Assembly: GCF_026625985.1 (NCBI RefSeq)
Contig: NZ_CP113116.1
Span: forward strand, 5,890,001-5,954,000
DNA from: Mycobacterium sp. Aquia_213
GTDB lineage: Bacteria; Actinomycetota; Actinomycetes; Mycobacteriales; Mycobacteriaceae
Length of the DNA: 64,000 nucleotides
Direction: 5' to 3'
The position numbers and the translations under genes are program-made. A model generated the notes under the pieces. It was not told the DNA's origin. It was given only the letters and a program-made list of their open reading frames with translations, and did not search any database. Below are positions 41,718 to 50,188 of this stretch, in pieces (positions within the stretch are counted from its first letter, which is position 1; each line of letters opens with the position of its first letter).

Positions 41718-44206
41718 GGTGGCGGTTGCCCGAATGGCGGGGCGGCCGGTTCCGGCGGTGGCGCCTGTCCCGGTGGCGGGGGCGGCGCCCCGGTGATCGT
41801 CGTCGGTGGGCCCACCGGGATGGTGATGCCCGGAGCGACTTCGATCGTGGGCTGGATGACGGTCACCTGCGGCGGCGGAGGCGGCGGGGCAGGTACCCCC
41901 GCATAGCCACCGATCTCGGCCGGCTTGGGGAAGGTCTCGTTGGGGCTGCCCTTCAGCGCACCGTCCATCGTCGACTTCCAGATATCCGACGGCAGCCCCG
42001 AGCCGTAAACCTCTGCGCCCGAAGCGGTTACCAGCGGCACATTGTCCGGGACGGTTCCCACCCACACCGCCGTCGACAGGGACGGGGTGTATCCGACCAT
42101 CCACGCGTCCTTGTTGGCTTGGGTGTCGCCGAGCTGGACAGTGCCGGTCTTGGACGCCGAGGCCCGGCCACCCGAGAGGGCGTGGCCGCGCGAGTAGGAG
42201 GCGATCGGTTGCATCGCCGCGGTGGTGTTGTCGGCGACCGCCTTATCGATGCGTTGGTCGGCGCCCTTGTCCGAGTTGCCGGCGTCGAAAAGCACTTGGC
42301 CCTCGGCGTTGACGACCTTTTGCACCAGGTGCGGCGGGTGGTACACACCGGAAGCGGCCAGCGTGGCATACGCCGAGGCCATGTCGACGGGCCGAGTCTG
42401 GTACTGGCCCAGCACAATTCCGTTGTTCGGCGGGCCGCCCTTGCCATCTTCGGACAGGGTGTGCGCCACGCCGGGGAAACTCTTGGCGATGCCGGCCTGA
42501 TGCGCGGCGTCGGCGACGGCCGCCGGACCGTTCTTGAGCTTGAGCATCAGCCGGTAGTAGGCCGTGTTCAGCGACATCTTCAGCGCCTCGGCGATATTGC
42601 AGGTGCCGCAATTTTCGCCGTCAACGTTGGTGATCTTGATGCCGTCGACCGTGAGCGGCGAGCTGTCGACCTGGTAGCCCAGCCCGATGCCCTGCTGCAG
42701 GGCGGCCACCAACGCGAACACCTTGAACGACGATCCGGTCTGCAGACCGGCCTGAGCGAAGTCGAAGCCGTTGGCGTCCGAGCCTCCGTAATAGGCGCGG
42801 ATCGCGCCGGTGTGCGGGTCGATGGACACCACGGCCGAGCGCATGTCGGGGTCTTGTCCGTCAAGGTATTTCGAGACGGCCTTCTCCGCGGCCTGCTGGG
42901 CCTTCGGGTCGATCGTGGTGGTGACCTGCAGGCCCTGAGTGTTCAGGGTCTGCTCGTCAATGTTGAACAACTCCATCAGCTCTTTGGTGACCTGACGTTC
43001 GATCAGGCCATTGGGGCCGGTGGTCTGGTTCTGCGCGCGGGCCTGATCGGGCGGGACGGTCTGGGGAAATTGCTGTGCCGCACGATCGCTCGCCGACAAC
43101 GCCTTTGTTTCCACCATGCCGTCCAGCACCCAGTTCCACCGGGCCTCGGCGCCCTTGGGATCCACGGCCGGGTCCAGCGAGGACGGCCGGCGGATTAGCG
43201 CCGCCAACAGCGCCCCCTCGGAGACGGTCAGCTGGTCGGTGGGCTTGTCGAAGTACGCCTTGGACGCCGCCGAAATCCCGTAGGCGCCCCGCCCGAAGTA
43301 GATGATGTTCAGGTAGGCCTGCAGCACTTCGTCTTTGGACCACTCCCCCGACATCTTGGTGGCGATGACCAGTTCCTTGGCCTTACGCAGCAGGCCGGCG
43401 AACCCGTGCTGCGCGGAGCCGACGAGCGCGTTCTTCACGTATTGCTGCGTAATCGTCGACCCGCCCTGCAGATCGCCGTTGCCGAAGAGATTGTTCTCCA
43501 CCGCGCGGGCGAAGCCAGTGAAGTCAAACCCCGGATTCGAGTAGAAGTTGCGGTCCTCGGCCGCGATGACGGCCTGACGCACATGCACCGGCACCTGGCT
43601 GATGTTGACGTCGACCCGATTGCCTTCAGGGGGAACGATTTTCGCCATCTCCGAGCCGTCGCTGGCCAGGATGGTCGAAACCTGGTTGGTGCGGATGTTG
43701 CCCGGCTTGGGAATGTCGACGATGAAGTACGCCATCGCGAAGGTGACGATCGGCAACAGCACCAGGACCGCGGCGGACAGGTAAGCGCCGCGGCGCACCC
43801 ACCGCCAGTTGATCTGCTCGACCCAGTTGACCCTTGGCCCGGGAGCCCGGTGACTTGGCCCGTCGGGGCCGCCCGGTCCGCCGGGGCGTCGCGGTGGCGG
43901 TGGTGGCGGAGGCCCTTCCGGTGGGCGACCGGACAGCGGGCGGTCTCCCCGCGGCGGGGTGGCCCGGCCGTCGAGGGCGGCCTTCACCTCCTCGAGCGCG
44001 TCCCGGGGCTTTGTCGAGGATCCGCCCAACGCGGCCTTGACCTCGTCGATGGGGTCGGACCGCAGCGGAGACCGGTCGTCGACGACCGCCGGCAGGATCG
44101 TCGTCTGCCGATCGTCGGGCGGAACCCGGCGACGGGTCCCGGCGTCGGCACGATGCGCCGGTCGATTGGAATCGTCCGGGCGATCGGCGTTGGGTTCCTT
44201 GCTCAT
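41714..44206 (-). CDS. ponA1: bifunctional penicillin-binding protein PonA1
   Basis: An 830-residue class A PBP. Cytoplasmic N-terminus of about 140 residues, Pro-rich at 98-125; membrane helix 142-164; GT51 transglycosylase with VIAAEDRNFYS (about 214-223) and GGSTITQQYVKN; transpeptidase with SxxK at Ser492 (TGSSFK), SLN at 545-547 and KTG at 686-688; long Pro-rich C-tail. It polymerises and cross-links peptidoglycan at the poles. Start chosen at ATG 44206; a TTG at 44269 overlapping the preceding gene is also possible and would add 21 residues. Confidence 0.93.
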   Translation of the reverse strand: MSKEPNADRPDDSNRPAHRADAGTRRRVPPDDRQTTILPAVVDDRSPLRSDPIDEVKAALGGSSTKPRDALEEVKAALDGRATPPRGDRPLSGRPPEGPPPPPPPRRPGGPGGPDGPSHRAPGPRVNWVEQINWRWVRRGAYLSAAVLVLLPIVTFAMAYFIVDIPKPGNIRTNQVSTILASDGSEMAKIVPPEGNRVDVNISQVPVHVRQAVIAAEDRNFYSNPGFDFTGFARAVENNLFGNGDLQGGSTITQQYVKNALVGSAQHGFAGLLRKAKELVIATKMSGEWSKDEVLQAYLNIIYFGRGAYGISAASKAYFDKPTDQLTVSEGALLAALIRRPSSLDPAVDPKGAEARWNWVLDGMVETKALSASDRAAQQFPQTVPPDQARAQNQTTGPNGLIERQVTKELMELFNIDEQTLNTQGLQVTTTIDPKAQQAAEKAVSKYLDGQDPDMRSAVVSIDPHTGAIRAYYGGSDANGFDFAQAGLQTGSSFKVFALVAALQQGIGLGYQVDSSPLTVDGIKITNVDGENCGTCNIAEALKMSLNTAYYRLMLKLKNGPAAVADAAHQAGIAKSFPGVAHTLSEDGKGGPPNNGIVLGQYQTRPVDMASAYATLAASGVYHPPHLVQKVVNAEGQVLFDAGNSDKGADQRIDKAVADNTTAAMQPIASYSRGHALSGGRASASKTGTVQLGDTQANKDAWMVGYTPSLSTAVWVGTVPDNVPLVTASGAEVYGSGLPSDIWKSTMDGALKGSPNETFPKPAEIGGYAGVPAPPPPPPQVTVIQPTIEVAPGITIPVGPPTTITGAPPPPPGQAPPPEPAAPPFGQPPP

Positions 44207-44261
44207 ACGCTCAGTCGCGGACCTGCTCGGGTCATCGGGCGACTGATCGTGGCGCCCTTCG

Positions 44262-44687
44262 TTATTCAATGGCCGTGCGGGCGCCGTTGCGTGCCGTCCG
44301 CGGGCCGCGGGTTCCCTTGGGTGGGCGTTCCGCGCCGAGCACATACGACTTGACTAGGTGATTCCAGCTGCAGGTTCGGCACACCTCGACCACGTGAACC
44401 GAGAACTCCGTGAACTTCACCGCCAGCATGACCAGCTCTTCTGCGGTGCGGGCCGAACCCGATACCGCACCCAGGTGATCGCCGAACACCCACGACACCA
44501 GAGTGAGCTGCTCCTTTCGGCAGATCGGGCACATCACCTGACTGGTTTTGCCGTGAAACTTCGCGGCGCGCAGCAAATACGGGTTGGCGTCACAGACCTC
44601 GGTCACACCCGTGCGGCCCGAGTACACCTCGGCCAGCAGTGAGCGCCGCCGAAGCGCGTAGTCCACCACCTGTCGCTGCAGTCGCAC
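44262..44687 (-). CDS. DUF5318 family protein (Rv0049-like)
   Basis: A 141-residue small protein, counterpart of M. tuberculosis Rv0049. It contains Cys pairs MCPICRKEQL and EVCRTCSWNH that look like a zinc ribbon, with a basic tail. Function unknown; it always precedes ponA1. GTG 44687 is the start consistent with the family. The stop overlaps a possible TTG start of ponA1, suggesting coupling. Confidence 0.84.
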   Translation of the reverse strand: MRLQRQVVDYALRRRSLLAEVYSGRTGVTEVCDANPYLLRAAKFHGKTSQVMCPICRKEQLTLVSWVFGDHLGAVSGSARTAEELVMLAVKFTEFSVHVVEVCRTCSWNHLVKSYVLGAERPPKGTRGPRTARNGARTAIE

Positions 44688-44787
44688 GTTGACCAGAGTA
44701 CGTCGCCGTCGGCACCGCCGATACGCAACCGAGGCTGTCGGCACCGGTGCGCCGCGGTAACAACAGGTGACTTCTACGATCATCCCC

Positions 44788-45663
44788 ATGGCGAAATGGC
44801 TGGGAGCACCACTCGGCGGCGGCGTGACAACCGCGACCCGCGCCAAGGACACGGACCGACAAGAAACCTGTGCGGTGCTCGACAACGCGCTCAGCGACGG
44901 AGAGCTGTCCGGCGAGGAACACCGCGAGCGCGTCAGCAAGGCCACCAATGCCGTGACGTTGGGTGACCTGAAGGTCCTGGTGTCGGATCTCCAGGGCAGC
45001 ACACCGACGCGGCTGCGCGCGGCAAAGTCGAGGGCGGTGCCCGCAGTTCGCGCGCGGGGCATCGCGATCGCCGCGTTGGTGGTGTCGGTGCTGTTCGGCA
45101 TGGGCCTCGGCTGGGGGCTGTACGGCAACACCAGCTCACCGCTGAACTTCACCAGCGACCCGGGCGCCAAGCCGGACGGTGTCGCGGCCGTGGTGTTGAC
45201 CCCGCCCAAGCAACTGCAGTCGCTCGGCGGACTCACCGGGCTGCTGGAGCAAGCCCGCAAGAAATTCGGCGACACCGTTGGTTACCGACTGCTCGTCTAC
45301 CCGACCTATGCCAGCATCTATCGCCCGGACCCGGCCGACGATCGCCGGGTGCTGGACTACGACTACCGCGGCGGCTGGGACGACCCGACGGTCTCCCCGA
45401 AGACCGACGCCAAGGCCGTCGCCGCCGACCTGGGCAAGTTCGACGTCAAGGCGGCAGTCGGCATCATGCGCGGGGCACCCGAGACGCTGGGCATCAAGCC
45501 GTCCGAGGTCAAGTCGACATACCTGATCATCGAACCGGCCAAGGACGTGACCGCCCCGGGAACGCTGACCCTGTCGGTGTACGTATCCAGCGACTACGGC
45601 AGCGGTTCGATCGATTTCGCCGGTGACGGCACCACCAAGCGGGTGAGCTACCCCTCCGGCTGA
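44788..45663 (+). CDS. DUF1707 membrane protein (Rv0048c-like)
   Basis: A 291-residue protein with an N-terminal DUF1707 domain (AKDTDRQETCAVLDNALSDG and EEHRERVSKATNAVTLGDL), a transmembrane segment AIAALVVSVLFGMGLGWGL and an outer domain of about 170 residues with YLIIEPAKD and VYVSSDYGSG. From memory it corresponds to Rv0048c of similar length. Function unknown. ATG 44788 is chosen over GTG 44767 because the family begins MAKWLG. It is divergent from the Rv0049-like gene. Confidence 0.86.
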   Translation: MAKWLGAPLGGGVTTATRAKDTDRQETCAVLDNALSDGELSGEEHRERVSKATNAVTLGDLKVLVSDLQGSTPTRLRAAKSRAVPAVRARGIAIAALVVSVLFGMGLGWGLYGNTSSPLNFTSDPGAKPDGVAAVVLTPPKQLQSLGGLTGLLEQARKKFGDTVGYRLLVYPTYASIYRPDPADDRRVLDYDYRGGWDDPTVSPKTDAKAVAADLGKFDVKAAVGIMRGAPETLGIKPSEVKSTYLIIEPAKDVTAPGTLTLSVYVSSDYGSGSIDFAGDGTTKRVSYPSG

Positions 45664-45681
45664 GGCCGGCTCTCTCGCGGC

Positions 45682-45713
45682 GATTTTCCTGCCGGGGCCG
45701 CACACTCAACGCC
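45682..45713 (+). repeat. dispersed repeat unit, copy A
   Basis: A 32-base stretch ending GGCCGCACACTCAACGCC that matches a unit at 47770-47801 (about 25 of 32 bases). Lies in the gap between the DUF1707 gene and PadR. Confidence 0.55.
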
Positions 45714-45789
45714 ACGCTCGCCCACGCGACGCGGTCACTGGCGTCCAGGTCGCCGGATCGGTCGAGATTTTGGGTGACTAACGACATGC

Positions 45790-45807
45790 CAACACTCGGT
45801 AGTGTTG
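45790..45807. promoter_or_regulatory. inverted repeat upstream of the PadR gene
   Basis: CAACACT-CGGT-AGTGTTG, 7-bp perfect arms, about 77 bases before the PadR start. A second smaller palindrome, TATCG-AGG-CGATA, is at 45817-45829. Either could bind the PadR-type regulator. Confidence 0.5.
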
Positions 45808-45883
45808 TGGCAAATATATCGAGGCGATACTATTACGCGACGCGTCGGCAGGACGTAACCAGTTATGCAAAGGAGGTGACTCG

Positions 45884-46426
45884 ATGCTGGAGCTTGCCAT
45901 CCTTGGACTCCTGATCGAATCGCCGATGCATGGCTATGAGCTGCGCAAACGGCTGACCGGGCTACTCGGCGCGTTCCGTGCGTTTTCGTACGGTTCGCTC
46001 TACCCGGCGCTGCGCCGTATGCAGGCGGACGGGTTGATCGCCGAGAACGCCGCGCCGGCCGGCACTCCGGTTCGGCGGGCCCGTCGGGTCTACGAGCTGA
46101 CCGAAAAGGGTCGTCTGCGTTTCGGCGAGTTGGTGGCCGATACCGGCCCGCACAACTACACCGACGACGGCTTCGGAGTACACCTGGCGTTCTTCAATCG
46201 CACGCCGGCCGAGGCCCGGATGCGGATCCTCGAAGGTCGCCGCCGTCAGGTCGAGGAACGCCGGGAAGGTCTGCGTGACGCCATCGCGCGGGCCAGCAAC
46301 TCACTCGACCGCTACACGCGCCAGCTGCACCAACTCGGGCTCGAGTCCAGTGAGCGTGAAGTCAAGTGGCTCAACGAGCTCATCGCCGCCGAGCGTGCGG
46401 CACCCGGACTCACCGAACAGACGTAG
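45884..46426 (+). CDS. PadR family transcriptional regulator (Rv0047c-like)
   Basis: A 180-residue PadR regulator with the winged-helix domain MLELAILGLLIESPMHGYELRKRL and SYGSLYPALRRMQADGLI, and a C-terminal Vir-like coiled dimer domain (about residues 95-175) rich in charged helices. The start ATG 45884 follows a near-perfect AAAGGAGGTGA. It is adjacent to ino1 as in M. tuberculosis; control of ino1 is plausible but unproven, and autoregulation is common in this family. Confidence 0.92.
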   Translation: MLELAILGLLIESPMHGYELRKRLTGLLGAFRAFSYGSLYPALRRMQADGLIAENAAPAGTPVRRARRVYELTEKGRLRFGELVADTGPHNYTDDGFGVHLAFFNRTPAEARMRILEGRRRQVEERREGLRDAIARASNSLDRYTRQLHQLGLESSEREVKWLNELIAAERAAPGLTEQT

Positions 46427-46490
46427 ACCCCTCGCACGACCCCCGCCCGGACATCAAGACATAAGTAATTGGAGTAAGGAGAACGCCCTA

Positions 46491-47588
46491 ATGAGTCAGC
46501 ACAACGCGCCAGACGCGTCGACCGAGGTACGAGTCGCCATTGTCGGCGTCGGTAACTGCGCATCCTCGCTGGTTCAAGGCGTGCAGTACTACTACGACGC
46601 CGATCCGAACAGCACCGTCCCCGGCTTGATGCACGTCAAGTTCGGCAAGTACCACGTCCGCGACGTGAAGTTCGTCGCCGCGTTCGACGTGGACGCCAAG
46701 AAGGTCGGCTTCGACCTTTCGGAGGCGATCTTCGCGTCGGAGAACAACACCATCAAGATCGCCGACGTGCCGCCGACCAACGTGACGGTGCAGCGCGGCC
46801 CGACCCTCGACGGCATCGGCAAGTACTACGCCGAGACCATCGAGATCTCCGACACCGAGGCCGTCGACGTCGTCAAGGCGCTGAAAGACGCCAAGGTCGA
46901 CGTGATGGTGTCCTACCTGCCGGTGGGCTCCGAGGAGGCCGACAAGTTCTACGCCCAGTGCGCGATCGACGCGGGTGTGGCGTTCGTCAACGCGCTGCCG
47001 GTGTTCATCGCCTCCGACCCCGTGTGGGCCAAGAAGTTCACCGACGCCGGTGTCCCGATCGTCGGTGACGACATCAAGAGCCAGGTCGGCGCGACGATCA
47101 CGCACCGCGTGATGGCCAAGCTGTTCGAGGACCGCGGCGTGCAGTTGGACCGCACCATGCAGCTCAACGTCGGCGGCAACATGGACTTCCTCAACATGCT
47201 CGAGCGTGAGCGGCTGGAGTCCAAGAAAATCTCCAAGACGCAGGCCGTGACCTCCAACCTGCAGCGCGAGTTCAAGACCAAGGACGTGCACATCGGCCCG
47301 TCCGATCACGTGGGCTGGCTCGACGACCGCAAATGGGCCTATGTACGGCTGGAAGGCCGTGCGTTCGGTGACGTGCCGCTGAACCTGGAGTACAAGCTCG
47401 AGGTGTGGGACTCGCCGAACTCGGCGGGCGTCATCATCGACGCAGTGCGGGCGGCCAAGATCGCCAAGGACCGCGGTATCGGCGGTCCGGTCATCCCGGC
47501 GTCGGCCTACCTGATGAAGAGCCCGCCGCAGCAGCTGCCCGACGACATCGCGCGCACTCAGCTCGAGCAGTTCATCGCTGCGGACTAG
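46491..47588 (+). CDS. ino1: myo-inositol-1-phosphate synthase Ino1
   Basis: A 365-residue NAD-dependent synthase turning glucose 6-phosphate into 1L-myo-inositol 1-phosphate, the first step to phosphatidylinositol and mycothiol. Rossmann start VRVAIVGVGNCASSLVQGV is clear; catalytic-site runs GDDIKSQVGATITHRV, LNVGGNMDFLNM and SDHVGWLDDRKWAYVR match the short actinobacterial type. ATG 46491 has AAGGAG upstream. Ends in a strong hairpin/T-tract terminator at 47658-47717. Confidence 0.97.
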   Translation: MSQHNAPDASTEVRVAIVGVGNCASSLVQGVQYYYDADPNSTVPGLMHVKFGKYHVRDVKFVAAFDVDAKKVGFDLSEAIFASENNTIKIADVPPTNVTVQRGPTLDGIGKYYAETIEISDTEAVDVVKALKDAKVDVMVSYLPVGSEEADKFYAQCAIDAGVAFVNALPVFIASDPVWAKKFTDAGVPIVGDDIKSQVGATITHRVMAKLFEDRGVQLDRTMQLNVGGNMDFLNMLERERLESKKISKTQAVTSNLQREFKTKDVHIGPSDHVGWLDDRKWAYVRLEGRAFGDVPLNLEYKLEVWDSPNSAGVIIDAVRAAKIAKDRGIGGPVIPASAYLMKSPPQQLPDDIARTQLEQFIAAD

Positions 47589-47657
47589 TTCCACCGAGCG
47601 CGCCGCCACGCGGCGGGCTGCCGAACCGGATGCACCGGGCAATTCGGTTCACTCATT

Positions 47658-47717
47658 GAGTGTGCGGTGAGGTCGCGTTTCAACACGAAACTGCGACCTC
47701 GCCGCACACTCTTTTTT
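47658..47717 (+). terminator. ino1: strong intrinsic terminator of ino1
   Basis: GAGTGTGCGG(T)GAGGTCGC-GTTTC pairs with its complement 24-25 bases later with one mismatch and one bulge, loop AACAC, followed by six T. It starts about 70 bases after the ino1 stop. Confidence 0.85.
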
Positions 47718-47769
47718 GTGCGGGCATGCGCTGACGGTTTCGCGTGTGCGCTCACGGTTGAAATATCCC

Positions 47770-47801
47770 GATTTTGCTGCCCTGGCCGCACACTCGAAAC
47801 C
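47770..47801 (+). repeat. dispersed repeat unit, copy B
   Basis: Second copy of the 32-base unit at 45682-45713; shared core GGCCGCACACTC. The two copies bracket the PadR-ino1 pair. Confidence 0.55.
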
Positions 47802-47890
47802 GGGAATGCACACTCAATGCAAGGCGTGCTGTGCAGTCGCTTAGCATTACGCGGAGCACCCTTCCATCGACGAGTCAGGCCTAGTCACGG

Positions 47891-49018
47891 ATGAAAGTTC
47901 AGCCCGCCGCGTTCTTGCGCACGACCCTGCCCCTCGACATGTCCCGCCTCGCGGAGCTCGACGGCGGCCGCTATCACTCGATCTGGCTGCCGGATCACAT
48001 GGTCAGCTTTTGGCCGGACTCGATCTGGACGCCCGAATTCACCGATCTCGCCACCGCGTCACCGTCGCCGCATCGCCATCTCGACGGCCTATCGGTAGCG
48101 GCCGCGGCCGCCGTGCTGACCGAGCGGGTTCCGCTGGTGAGCGCGGTGGTCGACACGGTGCGACGCCACCCCTCGCTGCTCGCCCAGACCGCGCTGACCA
48201 TCGACCATCTCGCCAAGGGGCGATTCATCCTCGGCCTGGGCAGCGGCGAGAGTGAGAACACGCTGCCGTACGGCTTCGACTTCTCCCGACCGGTCAGCCG
48301 TTTCGAGGAAGCGCTGACGGTGATCCGGCTGCTCTGGGACAGCGACGGCCCCGTCGACTTCGAGGGGCAGTTCTACTCGCTGCACCACGCGCGCTTGGAC
48401 TCCGAGCCGTATCAAGGCCGATTCCCGCAGATCTGGATCGGCGCCAGCGGTCCGCGCATGCTCGACATCGCCGGCCGCCACGCCGACGGATGGTGGCCCG
48501 CCGGGGCTTGGACCCCGGAGCACTACGCCGAGATGCTTTCGGCGGTAAGGGCATCCGCCGAGCGTGCCGGCCGCGATCCGCTGGCGATTACGCCGGGCTT
48601 CATGCAGATCTGCCTGATCGGCGCGAGTGAAGACGCGTTGGCCGAGATCCTGCAGGCGCCGCTGGTCAAGGCATTCCTGCTGCAGGTGTCGGCAGAGACA
48701 TTGCGTGGCTTCGGGTTTGAGCACCCGATGGGCCAGAGTTGGCGAGGATTCCAAGACATCGACCCCGCGGTGCTCACCCGCGAACGAATCCAGGCGTTCC
48801 TGGCTGCCGTCCAACCCGAGATGCTGCTTGCGGTCGTGCCGCACGGCACACCCCGACAGGTTGCGAAGATCATCAAGACCTACGTGGACGCGGGTTTGCG
48901 GGTGCCGAAGATCCTCGACTACGGCGCCATGGCCGGCCTGAACTACGCCGCCACTTCGGCGGCGAATGTGCTTGCGGCAGAAGATGAACTGCTGCAGCTG
49001 TGCGGAGATCTGTCGTGA
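47891..49018 (+). CDS. F420-dependent LLM oxidoreductase (probable)
   Basis: A 375-residue luciferase-like enzyme with YHSIWLPDHMVSFWPDSIW, LVSAVVDTVRRHPSLLAQ, RFILGLGSGESENTLPYG and RFPQIWIGASGPRML, the pattern of mycobacterial F420-dependent LLM proteins such as the phthiodiolone ketoreductase branch. F420 use is inferred. First gene of a plus-strand operon; its stop overlaps the GTG of the sulfotransferase by 4 bases. From memory it has no counterpart in M. tuberculosis between ino1 and Rv0045c. Confidence 0.88.
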   Translation: MKVQPAAFLRTTLPLDMSRLAELDGGRYHSIWLPDHMVSFWPDSIWTPEFTDLATASPSPHRHLDGLSVAAAAAVLTERVPLVSAVVDTVRRHPSLLAQTALTIDHLAKGRFILGLGSGESENTLPYGFDFSRPVSRFEEALTVIRLLWDSDGPVDFEGQFYSLHHARLDSEPYQGRFPQIWIGASGPRMLDIAGRHADGWWPAGAWTPEHYAEMLSAVRASAERAGRDPLAITPGFMQICLIGASEDALAEILQAPLVKAFLLQVSAETLRGFGFEHPMGQSWRGFQDIDPAVLTRERIQAFLAAVQPEMLLAVVPHGTPRQVAKIIKTYVDAGLRVPKILDYGAMAGLNYAATSAANVLAAEDELLQLCGDLS

Positions 49019-50184
49019 GCGTTCAACTGGACGCAGCCGAGTTGTTGCGTGCCGCCGAGGCCGAAACCGGATTGCACGACTACGGCGACCCCACGTTGCC
49101 CGAGCGCTTCGCCGTCGCCGCCGACCATCTGAACAGCCTCGGCATGGACGCCGACGGAACCCGCGAAGCCGCGCAAGTGTGCCGCTGGTTGCTGACATCG
49201 CGGCTGGAATTCATCGAGGACCGCAACCGCTACCCGATCGGCAGCGAAGTGATCGAGACGCCGATGTTCGTGACCGGCGAACCGCGTTCGGGGACAACGC
49301 TGATGCACGCACTGATGTCCGTCGATCCGCACGCGCGGGCGCTGCGCTTCTGGGAGGTGATGTACCCGTCACCGCCGCCGGGATTGGCCGCACCGGACGA
49401 CTCCCGCCGCGAACGGGCCGACGCCGACTGGCGCGAGATCAACGCGAAGATGCCCAAATGGCTGCACAGCCACCCCTACAACGACATGCTGGGCAACGGC
49501 CTGCCCGAGGACGAACGCACCTGGGCGTTCGACTTCCGGGTCATGACACCGACGGCATGGTGGCGGGTGCCGATGCAGTCACTGGTCGGCGGTCTGGCCA
49601 CCGATTCGGCCGCGCAGTACCGGCTACACAAGGCCATGCTGCAACAGCTCCAATACAGCCGGCCACGAAAGTACTGGGTGCTGAAAGGTTTTCATGGCTT
49701 CCGGCTGCAAGAGATGTTCGCTGCTTACCCCGATGCCAAGCTGGTCTGGCTGCACCGCGACCCGGTACAGGTCGCGGCATCGCGCACCATGATGATGGCC
49801 GATATCGCCAAGGGCATGGTCGGTCCGGTCGACCTGCACGCGCTGGCGAAAATGCATCTGGAGTTGACCCGCGCCGGTGTCGCCAACACGATGACCAATC
49901 CACTGGTGGACGATCCGAGCATCCTTCATGTCCGCTACACCGATTTCGTCGCCGATCAGGTCGGAACCGTGCAGCGCTACTACCGGTTCTGCGGCCGGGA
50001 GGTCACCCCCGAAGCCGAATCCGCGATGCGCGAGTATCTGGCCAACAATCGCGGCGACCGGTACGGCAAGTTCCGCTACTCCACGCAGCTGTTGGTCGAC
50101 ATCGGCGAAAACCTCGACGATTTGCACGAGGAATTCCGGCCATTCCGTGAGCGATTCGGCGTCTCGATCGAGAACCGGGGCTGA
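49015..50184 (+). CDS. sulfotransferase family protein
   Basis: A 389-residue cytosolic sulfotransferase of the mycobacterial Stf type. The 5'-phosphosulfate loop is FVTGEPRSGTTLMHALMS (near residues 84-101) and the 3'-phosphate region is VWLHRDPVQVAASRTMM; PRKYWVLKGFHGF lies between. It transfers sulfate from PAPS to an alcohol or phenol acceptor. GTG 49015 overlaps the previous stop (GTGA). Its presence beside oxidoreductases and a hydrolase is unusual; the acceptor is unknown. Confidence 0.9.
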   Translation: MSVQLDAAELLRAAEAETGLHDYGDPTLPERFAVAADHLNSLGMDADGTREAAQVCRWLLTSRLEFIEDRNRYPIGSEVIETPMFVTGEPRSGTTLMHALMSVDPHARALRFWEVMYPSPPPGLAAPDDSRRERADADWREINAKMPKWLHSHPYNDMLGNGLPEDERTWAFDFRVMTPTAWWRVPMQSLVGGLATDSAAQYRLHKAMLQQLQYSRPRKYWVLKGFHGFRLQEMFAAYPDAKLVWLHRDPVQVAASRTMMMADIAKGMVGPVDLHALAKMHLELTRAGVANTMTNPLVDDPSILHVRYTDFVADQVGTVQRYYRFCGREVTPEAESAMREYLANNRGDRYGKFRYSTQLLVDIGENLDDLHEEFRPFRERFGVSIENRG

Positions 50185-50188
50185 CGCG

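Larger units (their letters stand above)
47589..47890. other. 302-base gap after ino1: terminator plus tandem repeat units
   Basis: Apart from the terminator it holds repeated motifs of the form GTGTGCG and GCGCT(G/C)ACGG with loose 28-30 base spacing (47718-47815), and CGCACACTC or GCACACTC on the other strand. Homologous units occur at 45682. No coding region. Confidence 0.6.

Noticed and set aside
41718..42104. Extension of the GT87-like protein upstream into ponA1
   Set aside because: Out of frame with ponA1 coding; the GTGA overlap at 41717 gives a natural start.
43857..43920. Pro/Gly-rich repeat region in ponA1 looked like a simple-sequence repeat or mobile element
   Set aside because: It is in frame and encodes the cytoplasmic Pro-rich segment known from PonA1 proteins.
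45664..45700. Possible terminator hairpin after the DUF1707 gene
   Set aside because: GGCCGGC and GCCGGGGCC do not pair well and no T run follows.
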